A stretch of DNA of 64,000 nt from Apostichopus japonicus (lineage: Eukaryota > Echinodermata > Holothuroidea > Aspidochirotida > Stichopodidae), in the NCBI RefSeq assembly GCF_037975245.1, contig NC_092573.1, positions 24,829,265 to 24,893,264 on the forward strand, read 5' to 3'. The position numbers and the translations under genes were made by a program. The notes beneath the pieces were generated by a model. The model saw only the letters and a program-made list of their open reading frames with translations. It made no database searches and was not told the origin of the DNA. Below, piece after piece: positions 28,401 to 40,228 of the stretch (its first letter is position 1; every line of letters begins with the position of its first letter).

Positions 28401-31400
28401 GCATTGTAAATATACACATTTCTTATTTTCCCTTCCACGAAATAGCAAAGACTCTCCACATATGAAAGTGTGCCATAGTCCACGCTGCAATATGTCTGCA
28501 TTGTAGAACAATATATCCATGGGCGTCAGCAGGTTTCAGAAAGTGGGGGGGACACTATACTATCTAAGCGGAGCGCCACCATTGGTTGGCGCTTAGCGTA
28601 CCAGAAAATTTTGGGTACATAAGACCCCCTAGATCGCAGGAGACGGCCTTCCTGAGTCGTTTTTAGTTACATCAGAACCAGATCTGTGAGGAGAAATTTT
28701 GTCTCACAAAACTAAATTCCGACAGAAAGTACTGGTAGAAAGATGCCGTTCTGACACCAAGGGAAACGAATTACACAGCGTCCATCTCAAACGAAATATT
28801 TTCGGTAGTTTGGTATCATATAATACCCTGCATACAGGCAGAATACTGTCTGTAGGGCCTAAAATATATGATATTACCTTCCTGGTGGGGTCTTCGACTT
28901 GTTTTCAAGTTGAAATGCGTCGTTTTCTCTGATTCACAGTGTAGGGCAAGGGGAATTCCATTTCTGGCGAGAAGGGGTGCTTCCACAAAACACTCTAAAA
29001 CATCGTTCAAACATCGCACAAACTTTTATCAGAGGTCTCGGACGAAGCGGGGAGGGTGAATATCGGAGGAAGGGGGATAAAGGGCCAAGCACTGTCCTAA
29101 TTTCCAGTGCAATTTATTGATAATGATTCTTAAGTTAGATTCTACTTGAATCAGCTCAGCAATTGTGATAGAAAATCGCGCATATGCATGTGATTTTTTT
29201 AATAACTGCTCTGAAAAGTGGGGGGGACAAATGATATGATATCCCCTCCACTTTTGAAAGTGGGGGGACATGTCCCCCCTGTCCCCCACCTGTTGACGCC
29301 CATGAATATATCAGTCCTGAGTATAAACAAACACCAGACCAGTTTACAGTGTTAGGTAAATCTACTAGTTTGCTTGATGGACATAAATTTAATAGGATTT
29401 ATTTCATTTTAGTCTCACCTGTCTCATGCACATACGCACTCCGATCTACCTACAGTACTGTAGGTTACGATGCTTGGTAACATTTTTGCATTGCGTCCTG
29501 CTGAGCCACCCCCCCCCTCCCCCACGCACTCTTAATCACTGTACTTCCACTGAGAAAGTCCTATCTCTACTGTTCCATAATTTAAAACATATACTGCACA
29601 TTATGTGTAAAATTATTATGTACATGTGCATTGATAACATACTTTACAGACTCACCACATACTGTAAATAAAACATTGAAACATTTGTTACTACTGTAAG
29701 TACTGTACATGCCACCTATTTTACTGATACATGAAACTGCTGCAGTCTGTACATGTACTGATTAATATACTGTAGAGATGTAACAAACTGTACTACCTTA
29801 CCCCCCCCCCCCCAGCACAACCTTCAGCTGTGGCAGTTGTATGAGTTACTGTATATGCCATAAGGAATATCACAGATGATGTATGTTGTGTCGTACAATT
29901 TGGCAGTATAGCGTTTAAGTTACCTAACATGATATATATATATGACTATGTATATAGCCACTCTGTACTGACACAGATAATTGGCCACTTGAGGAAGTTA
30001 CTACAGGGCATCTAATAATTCTGTTGTTGTATGTGCCAAGTAAGCCATGGGAAGATACTGTATGCTCTATATGGCAGTTAGGTGTTGAATTACATAACAT
30101 GTAGATCTATAATAGACTTTCTGCTGGGCACAGTGATCTTATCAACACTGAGTAAACATGCAAGACATGCTTAGTTGTCAGGGTTTTAAAAGGTATTCCA
30201 TTATCCTTTACACTCAGTTACTGCCATTTGGATGTAACAAATGTGGAATGAAACAGGAACAGCTGAGATTTATTTCAGGGCATTCTTAATTTTCAGAGGT
30301 CTCTATGGTTTGGTGTGACCTATCAGGGTACTCAGTAATCACCCCCTTTTCTAATTCCCACCTCTCCCAGTCTTTTTTGCCCCCTTCCCCTTAAAATGTG
30401 ACCTTTTCTCTTGTTCCAAGCTAAAGCTGCCTAGATGTAAGCCTTGATATTAAACACACTGTAACTTGATTACCATAGTTTGTACTCATAAATTATTCAT
30501 ACTCTAACACTCACTGGATTGTCTGCCTCATCCATGTTGAAGGCCATACAGGAAATCATGTATGCATATTGTCATGTAGAGTCTCGCTAATTGAGGTAAT
30601 CACACGAGTGCTGTGAAAAGTCACCTCAATGAATAATGCACATAATCTCTGCCACCAAGTGGAGTAAATTGAGATAATTCAAACAAGTTTAGGCATAATC
30701 AGGAACTCTACTGTGGTAGATTTCCATAATGAGAATACACATAGTTATTTACTGTGCGTTGATTAAGTTTAACTGTTTAAGCTAACCACATAGAAATGAT
30801 GTGCATTTATGTAGTAAATCAACCACTCTTTGTGAACATTGGATTGTAATTTCACTTGGCCTTTCTTGATGATGTGGTCAACCTGTTAAATCAAACAACG
30901 TTCTCTCTCTGTCAGCTCTGCATGGGTCCTCAGGCTCATTTACACCAAGCCTTCAGCCTCCAGCCTCCAGCCTTCAAGCCTTCGGCACTTCAGCCTTCAA
31001 GCCTTCAGCACCTTTAGAGTACTACCTGTAGAGTGATTTGAGACATTTCTATTAGAAAGTTTGAAAAAGTTCATTTTGCTATCCTAACCGAAATGCTGAA
31101 CCACTAAAATGTACGACAACTTCATAAATCGTATTCATTCCTCCATTCAACGAGAACTCTCTTCTTTTCTTCTTTGTCTAGTCATATTGTGCAACAGTAC
31201 ACCTTGTCAGGCAGGTCACCTCAGAGGACCTCCTGTCCCGGCTCAAAGCTAGAAATGTTCGTAATCCTGATCACTCAAGAGCCTCCAGTAAGTATCTATG
31301 CCTAAGTTATGGTCTTGTCTTCTTTCTGTGAAAGCAGGTCTTGGTAACTTCCCCCACCCCCCCCCCCCCACCCACCCCATATGTAGGAGCTGTGTGATGC

Positions 31401-33682
31401 ACAGATTAAAGCAACAGTAGAGCTCTGAATAGTTCAATATCCTAGGACATTAAAAGTAAATGAAACTTTTTCGCAAAAATTTGAAAAGTACCAGGTAGCA
31501 TGACTTTATTATTTTTCAAATGCTTAAAATCTTTTGAAAATGTATCCCCTTAAAATTGAATTGTTTACAGTTAAAAAAAAATCCTTGAATTTGTTTCTGC
31601 ATTAATTGGTATCATTTTTATCCAAACAGTCAAAGAAAAGCTAGCACACGACCCAGACAGTGAGATTGCTACCACTAGCCTCAGGGTGTCACTGATGTGT
31701 CCGTTGGGTAAAATGAGGATGCAGTTACCCTGTCGTGCACTTACCTGTACTCACCTCCAGTGCTTTGATGCTGCCCTCTATCTCAAGATGAATGAACGGT
31801 ACAGGATTTACCCTCCTCGCATTGTGTCTTTTCGTAATTCAATCCTCTCATTGTCTCCTTATAAAATAAATCACCGTCTAGACAGAGTCATGTTTTGACT
31901 TTCGGTGTAAAAAAGCTCTGTGGGGCAGGCATCCAGAGGTCAAGCATAGAGTACTCAACATTTATTTGGAAATAATTCACAAAACTTTTGAAGGAACTTT
32001 GGCTTAATAACAAAAAAAATGACATTTCTGAAGAAATTTTGCTTTGAAACATAGAATACTCAACATGTATTGGCAAGAATTCACAAAAATGTTATGAGGA
32101 ACTTTGGCATTTAAAAGATTGACATTTTAGAGAAATTTTGCTTTGAAACTTAGAATACTCAACATGTATTGAAAGAATTCCAAAAAATGTTTTGAGGAAC
32201 TTTGACATTTAAAAGATTGACACTTTAGAGAAATTTTGCATTGAAACATTGGCTTGCAGAAAAAGAGGGGTGATGAGCCCAACTTTGATTAAAGAGTCGT
32301 TGTTTGTTTTAATCGAGTCATTGACAAACTGTTCTGGGAGTTGACCAGAGATGGATTATGATTTAATTACAACATAATTTGGTTGTTGCAAACACACAGT
32401 AATATGATGTAGTATGGCTATTGTTTGCTGGCTCTTGTCAAGGTTCATGTTGCCTCATTTTCTACAGTGCTATATTTATCCCATTTTACAAAGTTGTATC
32501 AGCTCCATTGCAAAACATTTGGCTAATTAATCTCTACTGTTTGACAAATGTGTTTGCTGTTTTCTGTTTCTCTAGGAAGCCTACTTGGATCTGTCCTGTT
32601 TGTGACAAGAAAGCTCCCTTTGACCAATTGTCCATAGATGGGTAAGAAGTGTCCATGTCTTATTTTCTTTCTGTCCCCCTCATTTGTCCATTTTTTTCCT
32701 TCTTTTATTTCATATAATTGATGAAGTCAAATATTTTTTCTGTCATGAAAAGGTTGTCCGCATACCCAAGCATCAGTGTTTTACATGTTGTACAAGATAA
32801 CCAAAACTTTCATTATTGTCTATGTATGATTCTGATATTGCCGTCCTGAAGTGGTGCGTCTTCCCTTAAAGTTGCTAAATTAGTCTAATTTATGCTGAAT
32901 ACAGGGTGACAGTAAGCATAGTTGTCCTTGGGAGCCAGTGTTCCAATAAGTAGATACCAGTATCTTAAACTGTGTTAACGGTCTTGCTGAAAGAGTTACG
33001 TATTGACTAGTTCATGAAACCTTTTTGTGAGGTTAGATAAGGTGGATTCAAACAGACTACTTCTGATTCAGTTTTATGAAAATCACTGTATTTGTGGGGT
33101 CTAATTGAGGTGATTTGCATATCTACGCAGTTCATACCACTGTCTTGCTGGGGGAAAGGGGGGGGCTTCATTCTAGTTATTATAGGCTCCAGTTGGGACA
33201 TACCATTGTCTCTGCAGGACAAATCTAGTGACAGTTTTGACAAACAATCAGTCACCAAGGTTACAAGGCCTATCTGATATATAAGGAAGTCCTTCTCCAG
33301 TATTAACTGTGTACAGGTTAATTGTACAGTAGGTATTGGTTGTGAAAGATGTCCATTTTGTTTGACGGTATTTTAAGTATTGGTTAGTTTTCAGGTTTAC
33401 GTGTCCTACATCGCAGCACATTAACCATTTGTGAGCTTGACAATCTAACTGCATCGTTTTTATCTATGTATCTGTATACAGGTTATTTATGGAAATACTA
33501 CAGAACCCACCAGAATCAAATGAGATACAGTTCCTGGAAGATGGTTCCTGGAGGCCGATGGAGATTGAAATCAAGAGAGAGCCCCATTTCTTGTCGCCTT
33601 CGACACCAAACTCGTCTTCAATAAACTTAGGTCCGTTTCATTATAATGTGTGTATTTAGTTAGTGCTTTATAAAGCAACAAA

Positions 33683-33719
<37 letters not shown>

Positions 33720-36700
33720 TGAAAACAAGATTGAGGTTCATTTGTAACATTTATGAACCAATTCGGAATAGAATGTAAACTCTGTGTTGGGCAACACTGT
33801 TTTGTTACTCTCTATGCAGGTAAAGTAACATTAATGTTTGGTTCTCAAATCACATGAAACCAATGTTTCGAGTTTCTACAAGATTTTCTCAAGTAACTAC
33901 ATTTCTTATAGTGTTTTTTTCTCACTAGTAGACAAGAAGTACAGTTGGTTGGTAATAATAACCAAGAGTTACTAGTTGACTGAAGATAACAATTCAGCTT
34001 CAATACTGATATCATGCACTGTTTATCAGGTATGGGTACATTGCCTATGAAGGTGTCCTAGGATAGTGTCGATATTTTTAATTATTCTTATGATTTTTTC
34101 TCAATTTTTAATAAAAGAATACCACCCACATACCTCTTATATATGCAGTGACATGTATGCAACAAACTAATGATGATATATCTTGTGCTCTAGATATGTA
34201 TTTGTGTATGAGAGACATTGTGTGGGATACACAAACCAGATACTACAGTACAACTTAATAGTTTATTCTACCGATGCTCAGAATATTCTAACTGAGGACT
34301 TGGATTTGTTTTTAATAGCTGGTGGCTTCCTTTTGTTTCGCTCCTTTTCTCATGTAGTAAGTTTTTCCCATCGTGTGTCAAGTTATATTCATTGTAACAT
34401 ACATTTTCTCTCCAGAATCTGGCAATAGTAGAGACAGCAACGAACCTCCAGTCATTGACCTCACGATAAGTTCTGACAGTGATTCGGACTCTGAGGACAT
34501 CAAAACTGAGAGAAAGCATCCCCATGACATCGCCAGTGCTCTCAATTTTGATCTCGACCAGGAAATTCAGAGAGATCTTCTACAAACCCCTCCTGTGGAG
34601 ACTCAGTTATCACCAGCTCCAGGTACACCCATCTCAGATACCCCTTCCATCGCCACGGGTTCCCCATCTTCGCCCGTCAGCCCTAGTAAGCCGGGACCGT
34701 CGAGGAGTCCACAGGCGAGAGGCAGCAGCCGTCTGACTGATATTCTGGATCAGGAGTTCTCCCGGCAAGAGTCCAGTATGCCGTACCCATGTAGCCCCCT
34801 CACGGACTACCACAGGGGTCACTTGGACAGTGATAGGGAAGGCGTCAGCCTCATGCCTCATAGACGGTTAGTAGACTCTTTACGCTGTTCTGCTCGAAAG
34901 TATCGGGCATCTAATCATGAAAAGAAGGAGGAGGATGAGGATGTTGAGGATAGAAGGAAATATTTAAGAAAGAGGAAGAGAGGAGATGAGTCACACAGGG
35001 AGAGTAGGAACAGATTATTGTGACGATAAGCCCCTTACTTAGAGAGAAGTGGTGGCTTATATTCTAGCCAGGTCAAATTTGAATGACATGATATTAAACT
35101 AACAAAAACAATGAGGGGGGCGGGGGGGGGACAAGAAAAGAGGTTGTATACAATTCCCATTGTGTTTTTTGAATGTTCCTCTGCTGAGTTATTCTGGTAA
35201 CCAACTATGCATGAAGAAAAGCGGACGGCCAAAATTATCTCACTAATCTTAGAAACTTCCTCGTTTACGGAGTTTGCTAGCAAGTGGTTTGGAATGTAAC
35301 GTTCACCTCACTTATTATTCCCACTTTCATCCCCCCACCCCCCCCCCCAATCCCACTCTGGTTCAGCATGCTCAAAGCATTTACAATGGTCTCGCTTTAG
35401 CTTTCATCTTTTCAATGCCTGACCTCAATATATCCTGCGTGTCTATATCTTTTTACAAGAACCTTTCTGGAGATTTTATCGGCTTAGTTCAATCAGTTAC
35501 CTGTTCATAATGTTTTATTCATGAAACACTCCGTTTATGTGGCAAATTACAGTAGGTTTGTGTCAATTAACTGCTTCTAGGAGATGTTTGATTTCTTGTT
35601 TGCCTGCCCGCCCAGTTTGTTTTTGTTCATACCTTTTAGTGTTTACTTTTTTCGTTTGTTTTGGTTTGTTTCTTGTAAATTGAATTTTGTTTATATACTT
35701 TCCTGTTAATGATTTGCAGTCACAGCTCTTGCCTTTTAAAAACATAAATATTTAGCTTTAGAGGTTCTGTATGACGTTGCAGAAAATATATGAATGTTTG
35801 AACGAAATCTCACATAACCAGCAATGGGTACAGACCCTCAAATAAATGTGAATTAATTATTTAATACCCTGCATCTAACTTGTGTAAACCTGTCCCAATT
35901 ACGGGGGGAAACATTTTCTTTATTTCTTTGTGAAGGGAAGTTGTTGCATTTTTCTCTTTTTGGTAAATTGGTTCAAGTTAGCAATCAAGTGTAATCTTTT
36001 TAACACTATTGAATTATGCTTTCTTTTATATTCATTAACTTATCTCCAATTATTTTTTTTGTTGCAATTCTTTATCAGAGATATTATATAACTTTGCATG
36101 TTGAGAAAATTAAAGCTTTCATTTTCTATGCTTTTTAAACTTCTGCCTGTTGCTTTGTACTATTTAGTGAATAGGCCTAGAGTTGCATGCACATAGACAT
36201 ACACTCGAGGGATCCATCAGGGCATGATTCCTGCTCTGCCAAGATGGAGACTAACACATCATGCTCTTAGTGGAAGCCAAAATACTTTAATATACCAAAT
36301 ATCATGGTAATGCTCTCAAATATTGAAAGATGTTATATTTAGTAGTGCACCGACTTACCGAAATATGTTTCGCTAAAATTGAATGCATTTAAAAATGTCT
36401 CGAAAAATGCTGAACAAAAACAATCCAGTGACATTTTGATCCTCGCCACATCCTCCCTGTCCCATGTACCTGTTCCCTTCCACGCTCACCTTCCTCTAGT
36501 TTCTATCACAATCATAAGTATCAGATTTGTTCCCTTAACTCTTTTTTAAGTTCCCAAGATCTGTGTAAATGTTCTGTACAGGTTTACGTCCCCCATTGTA
36601 ATGATCTATATATGTACTGTAGGTCTATACAGTCAACTCCTGCCAGAGCTAACTGCACACAATAGTACATAGCCATGGTAACTATTGTTAAATATTTGGG

Positions 36701-39700
36701 TACTGCTACTCTGTAAGATGTCTATTAAGCATGGTAACAGGATATAACTTGCTGGGTACTGCTACTCTGTTAGATGTCTTTTAAGCATGGTAACAGGATA
36801 TAGCTTACTGCTCATTGTAACTCCAACAAAGGAATCTTGATGACAAACCAATTCTTTTGTTACCCTAAATTTGAATTCTCTTTAGTTCTAAGTTTATTTT
36901 TTTAATTTTTTTTTTATGCCAAATGCTTTATTAAACTTGAATAAGACATCCTGGTACATTCAAAATAAATGATACATATTTTATGGGAAACCCTCTTTTA
37001 CTAAATTATAAAATACATTAATAGAAAAGAAATTAACCACGGCCTCACACACCATAGAAGAGAATATACATGGACCATGCACATGACACTAGTTGCATGC
37101 TGGCAGTGCAGAACCCAATATGAGGCTTGAAGCTACCAAATGAGTTTCTCTAGGTGTATTTCAAGATGAGAATGTTGAGAGTCACAGCATTACATTTGTT
37201 TATTATTGTTTTGTTTTTAGTATTGTTTGATGTTTGTTATTGTTTATGTAGTAGAGTTGTGTTGGGTGTTATGTTTGTGGGACTTAGTTGTGAGTCTATC
37301 ACACCTTTAGCTGTCACAAACTTCAACAAGTACTCTGGGAGTTACAATGGTCTTTGTAGAGGAAGCAGACTTGATAAAACAACTCTAGGAGGTGATTGTG
37401 GTACATATTCCATGCCATTCAAAAAAAAATTAGAATTCCATAGCAACGTAGGCTATCACAGTAGTTGGACTAGTTGAGCATCATTTGAAGTAATGAAAAT
37501 GAAAAAGGCCAAAAGTTTGAAATTTCCATATTTCAGATGTAGATAATACTTCAAAGGGAAGAGTTTAGTGATGAAATTTTAATGATTGAATCAATTCATT
37601 AATCTTTTAGTGAACAAATCTTGTGTGACCAAATGCAATACTACTTTGATTAATATTGGCTCAGTTTGGAAAACTTGCCATTTAAAACAGAAGCATGGTT
37701 GAATATGATATCTATTAAGGTAATGGTATGACTCTGAATGTGATAACCTTGGGCTGTGATTGGGACTAATTAATTAATCAATTAATTAAACGAACTTTCA
37801 TTGCACTCTCATACTGATCATCATTGAAGAAGCAGGATATGCAGATCTTTACTTTCAATGACATGGCAGATTTCAGTGCATGATTGGTGAAATTTAATGC
37901 ACAAAATTGATGTTTTTTATTTTTTATTTCAGAGATCATTTATGTTACAATTTTGTTTTTTGTGTGTATAGTAAAATGCTGTAATTTTTCAGTTGTAAAT
38001 CACTCTGCAAAATGCTTGTCATTAGAAAATATAACATGGTATCGTTTAATACTGCCATCATTCCATTCCGCTACTTAATATGCTTTCTGTATGACAAGAT
38101 CTGACCCCTGCTTGAACTCTGTATGAGTTCTCATGAAGCTGCCTACTCGTTTTCTTCCATATTAACCATACCGGCGATTGCACTGTTAGACATTAATCCA
38201 CTAATCTCTGTGTTTTGTTTACAGATTAATACCTTCACCACACCATAGTCTGTTCGCAGACATGCCATCATCACAACCATCTACAGCACCCTTACCACCA
38301 ACTCAAGTTCTGCCCGATTACTTCCCTTACTCAAGCCCTTACCAGGCAGCTCCGCTGCCACAGCTCTCAAATGCAGGTGAGTCATTACCATCTTACCAAA
38401 TATATCCATTTATTCTCAGCCAGAATCTGTTGAAGGTAAGCAATGGGTGGTAGATACAAGAGATCCAGGGTGGTTTGTGCAGATTGAGTATTTATATAAT
38501 CATGAATGACTCATTAGTAGTAGTTTACAAAAAAAATGACTGAAGTAATTCAAAGACTAAAAACTAGGAAATAAACAACCAAGTGTGCAAGAGTAACTGA
38601 ATTAGCTAAAGACTAGGGAATTAACAACCAAGTGTGCAAGAGTAACTGAATTAGCTAAAGACTAGGGAATTAACAACCAAGTGTGCAAGAGTAACTGAAG
38701 TAACTTAAGACTAGGAAATTAACAACCAAGTGTGCAAGAATGACTGAAGTAACTGATAGTTCCCTAGTCTTAGTTATTGACTTTAACGAGGACGTCCTTG
38801 TCCTCGTTAGAAGTCACCAACTAAAGACCAGGGAACTATCAACCCAAATTTGCAAGAGTAAATAAATATCTTCTTTCCTCTTCCATGTAGAATGTCTTGT
38901 TAACTTCCACCCATTTCCAAGAGTGTATTTATAGGTTAGGCTATAAAACTAGGCCATGTCATCTAGAGCCTGGAAGCCCCTGTACTTTCTTACTTTTTTG
39001 GAAACCTAGTTTTTAGTTGTTGAACTACTTCAGTCTTTCTGATGAAGCCAGTATGTAAATGTAAAAATGTTAAAAGGCAAAAAGTGAGGTGTTTAAATGT
39101 TAAAAATTTAAACTAGGGCTGTGAATTGTCGTTGATACTATCTATACTTTGGTAGAATTGTAATCTTAGATTCATGACTAGGAATGTTTCCTTTTAACAC
39201 GTAATGCTGCTGTTTCTGACAATGAGAATAATACTGCATTCTGTGGTGTCACCTGACAATATTTTACTCAGATTGACACAGTGAGTTGGATGTGTTTTAT
39301 GAAGGATACTGTGCGTTGGAAGTACCTTAGAGTTAAAAGTCACTTGCTTGATACTGTCTGTGAAATGCAGATAGTACAACCACATCAAGGCAGTAGGTTG
39401 CAATAAGGAATATACAACAACAAGATTAAGCATAATTCGCTGCTGTTATCTGAATTAATTGATTGTTATGAGGTTTTACTATATAATTGAATCTAATTAA
39501 TAGCAATCACATTGCCCGGTGGCTGCTTCAAGTTAATGTCATAAATCAATAGTATAAATAAATCAAAGCCTTTCTTTCTTTCTTTCTTCTGATTTCACAG
39601 ACATCGGTGATCTGTTCAGTTTACTGCAGCAAGAAATCCCAGTGAGTATTCAGTGATTGGCTGAATGATAAGGGAAATATTCAAGTAAAATCATTTATCT

Positions 39701-40228
39701 TTAAAATTATTTGTAACGATTGAAGCTCAGTTTTAAGTTTTAGGAACTTTCTAGTCTCATCTCCTCCACAAAGCTCTCTGGACCGATTTTATGGTAGACA
39801 ATATGTACTCTGTACTCCTTATTTCATTTAAAGTGCAACAAATTTAGTCAAGCAACCCCGCTGGTCATGTCTTATTGTTTGTAGTAGTAGTAATATTATG
39901 ATAAGGGCAAAATATATAAACAGAAACTGTTATATTTTTGTGGGTTTTTTTGGTACTTAAAGATAGGGTCAGCTTACAATATAGGTGATAGGTAATCTAG
40001 CTCATAGTCAGATAGTGTCCATGTTCATTCCATGATACTACTACGTTCTGTTGTGAAGCCTTCACTACACATCCCATTTTATCACCAGTATGGCGGCATT
40101 AACGCAGAGTTTTCATGGTGTTTTTCTAGCTGCAACAAATGAACTGGGATCATGCTCATCATAGCAATAGGAATGCCCAAAGAAGCCCCGGGAGGTCTGG
40201 ACCACAAGATGTCATTCCACTCGACTAA
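7528..40228 (+). CDS. PIAS: E3 SUMO-protein ligase PIAS (PIAS1/2-like)
   Basis: Thirteen coding exons: 7528-7551, 8634-9105, 20341-20476, 21627-21717, 23803-23937, 31182-31287, 31630-31798, 32576-32641, 33482-33630, 34416-34866, 38225-38376, 39601-39641, 40130-40228. The total is 2091 nt, 696 aa, and all phases agree. The family adds SUMO to nuclear proteins and tunes transcription. Domains: SAP DNA-binding fold (about 9-50, [20 protein letters not shown]); PINIT fold (about 140-310, with [12 protein letters not shown]); SP-RING (about 340-400) with probable zinc ligands Cys361, His363, Cys384 and Cys387 (CTH and CPVC); SUMO-interacting motif VIDLTI at 462-467 followed by alternating Ser/Asp. 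The C-terminus DVIPLD resembles the DIISLD end of human PIAS1. An in-frame TAA 18 nt before the ATG supports the start. The 5' exon encodes only MASNEDLK. Ligase activity is inferred from family and intact motifs. Confidence 0.96.
10318..10560. repeat. Dispersed repeat, copy 1
   Basis: It contains segments such as GTGGCATTTTCTTGATTTTTG and AAATTTCAGTTGCATTG. Both recur around 24050-24360, but there the second segment is inverted relative to the first. No protein is recognisable; it is an unclassified interspersed family. Confidence 0.6.
16553..16915. repeat. Tandem duplication of about 170 bp
   Basis: Two adjacent copies (about 16553-16722 and 16726-16915) share GATGTGAGTGGGTTCATTAG, CACATTAGTATTAGGCA and AAGGATTGAGTTAGCAA. 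Small indels separate them. The second copy carries an extra ~20 bp (ATTACCATTGCTTTGCAG) after GGGCTTTG. Confidence 0.75.
18391..18775. repeat. Three-copy tandem repeat, about 140 bp unit
   Basis: TTGACCTCCACNAAAAACAA, GGTCCAAGCTTCCCTTC and GAGATATCNTGTTTA-like words recur three times at similar spacing. The same vocabulary (ATGATATCT, GGTCATTTGGGG, GGTCAAA) appears in degenerate form at 26820-27480, so this is an interspersed family. Confidence 0.65.
23108..23591. repeat. Duplicated ~100 bp segment in PIAS intron 4
   Basis: The segments 23108-23205 and 23488-23591 share TTTAGGAGNAAATTTCATT and GAACTGAAAGCTCTGTTCTT. Between them the stretch 23205-23400 has a small CCTAACCC run (about 23207-23244) and ACTGAACATTTT-type words. 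Confidence 0.65.
24050..24370. repeat. Dispersed repeat, copy 2 (rearranged)
   Basis: The first part matches 10490-10560 in direct orientation. The part from about 24175 matches 10318-10490 as reverse complement, so the family has an inverted internal arrangement here. It sits in PIAS intron 5 just after exon 5. Confidence 0.6.
25448..25487. repeat. (AT)n microsatellite
   Basis: A run of AT dinucleotides immediately precedes the nested transposon end at 25488. Confidence 0.9.
25601..25641. repeat. Perfect 14 bp inverted repeat with a 13 bp loop
   Basis: ATGTTCCATTCAAC at 25601-25614 is exactly complementary to 25628-25641. The loop is GAGGCGCAGCCGA. It lies inside the transposon at 24977-26322 and could fold as a hairpin. 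Confidence 0.85.
26820..27480. repeat. Degenerate interspersed repeat
   Basis: Words such as GGTAACCTNTGCAGTTTTCAT, TCAAAGGAGCTCATAT and GGTCATTTGGGG(T/C)CAGCAGAG recur two or three times. This is noncoding filler in PIAS intron 5, related in vocabulary to 18391-18775. Confidence 0.5.
28518..29304. mobile_element. hAT-like MITE, 787 bp, with perfect target-site duplication
   Basis: Terminal inverted repeats CATGGGCGTCAGCAGGT and (reverse complement of the right end) CATGGGCGTCAACAGGT differ at one base. A perfect 8 bp direct repeat AATATATC sits at 28510-28517 and 29305-29312. The subterminal G-runs and a GGGGGGACATGTCCCCCC palindrome (about 29263-29280) are shared with the element at 24977-26322, as is an internal block near 28565-28600 with GGAGCGCCACCATTGGTTGG. 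The two are probably related families. No transposase is visible. Confidence 0.82.
30940..31015. repeat. Low-complexity TTCAGCCTCCAGCCTTCAAG run
   Basis: Short direct repeats of CAGCCTCCAGCC and CTTCAAGCCTTC lie 170 bp upstream of PIAS exon 6. Confidence 0.75.
31945..32252. repeat. Three-copy tandem repeat of about 100 bp in PIAS intron 7
   Basis: The words ATACTCAACATGTATT, GAGGAACTTTGGCATTTAAA and GAAATTTTGCTTTGAAAC recur three times in order. The copies differ by small indels. Confidence 0.75.
33686..33716. repeat. (AT)n microsatellite
   Basis: An AT dinucleotide run about 55 bp into PIAS intron 9. Confidence 0.9.
34867..35023 (+). CDS. PIAS: Possible alternative PIAS C-terminus (read-through of exon 10)
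   Basis: Exon 10 has a donor at 34866/34867 (GTTAGT) that joins in phase to exon 11. If it is not used, the frame stays open for 51 more codons to TGA at 35021-35023 and would give a 651 aa isoform. The extra tail is highly charged and basic/acidic ([10 protein letters not shown], then RKKRKRG-like [11 protein letters not shown]), which resembles a nuclear localisation signal. It replaces the exon 11-13 end with DVIPLD. The open frame is seen; use of the isoform is inference. Confidence 0.5.
36676..36803. repeat. Tandem duplication, about 58 bp unit
   Basis: GGGTACTGCTACTCTGT followed by AGATGTCT and AAGCATGGTAACAGGATATA occurs twice in direct succession. Confidence 0.8.
38536..38753. repeat. 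49 bp tandem repeat in PIAS intron 11
   Basis: About four and a half units carry AAAGACTAGGGAATTAACAA and CCAAGTGTGCAAGAGTAACT. The middle units are nearly identical. Confidence 0.85.
38754..38841. repeat. 88 bp imperfect palindrome
   Basis: The left arm TGATAGTTCCCTAGTCTTAG and the right arm (reverse complement TGATAGTTCCCTGGTCTTTA) pair over about 40 bp. The centre is GAGGACGTCCTTGTCCTC. The arms contain the inverse of the AAGACTAGGGAA word of the adjoining tandem repeat, so the hairpin may have grown from it. Confidence 0.8.

Larger units (their letters stand above)
34867..38224 (+). other. PIAS: PIAS intron 10 (3.4 kb)
   Basis: Apart from the possible alternative coding tail (34867-35023) and a duplicated ~55 bp segment (36676-36803) I see no gene. 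AATAAA at 35840 could serve a read-through transcript that ends here. A 107 aa ORF at 37154-37477 begins with a hydrophobic run but has no recognised domain. Confidence 0.6.

Noticed and set aside
37154-37477. 107 aa ORF with a hydrophobic N-terminal run
   Set aside because: Inside PIAS intron 10, with no homology, codon pattern or splice context; the hydrophobic run comes from T-rich DNA.
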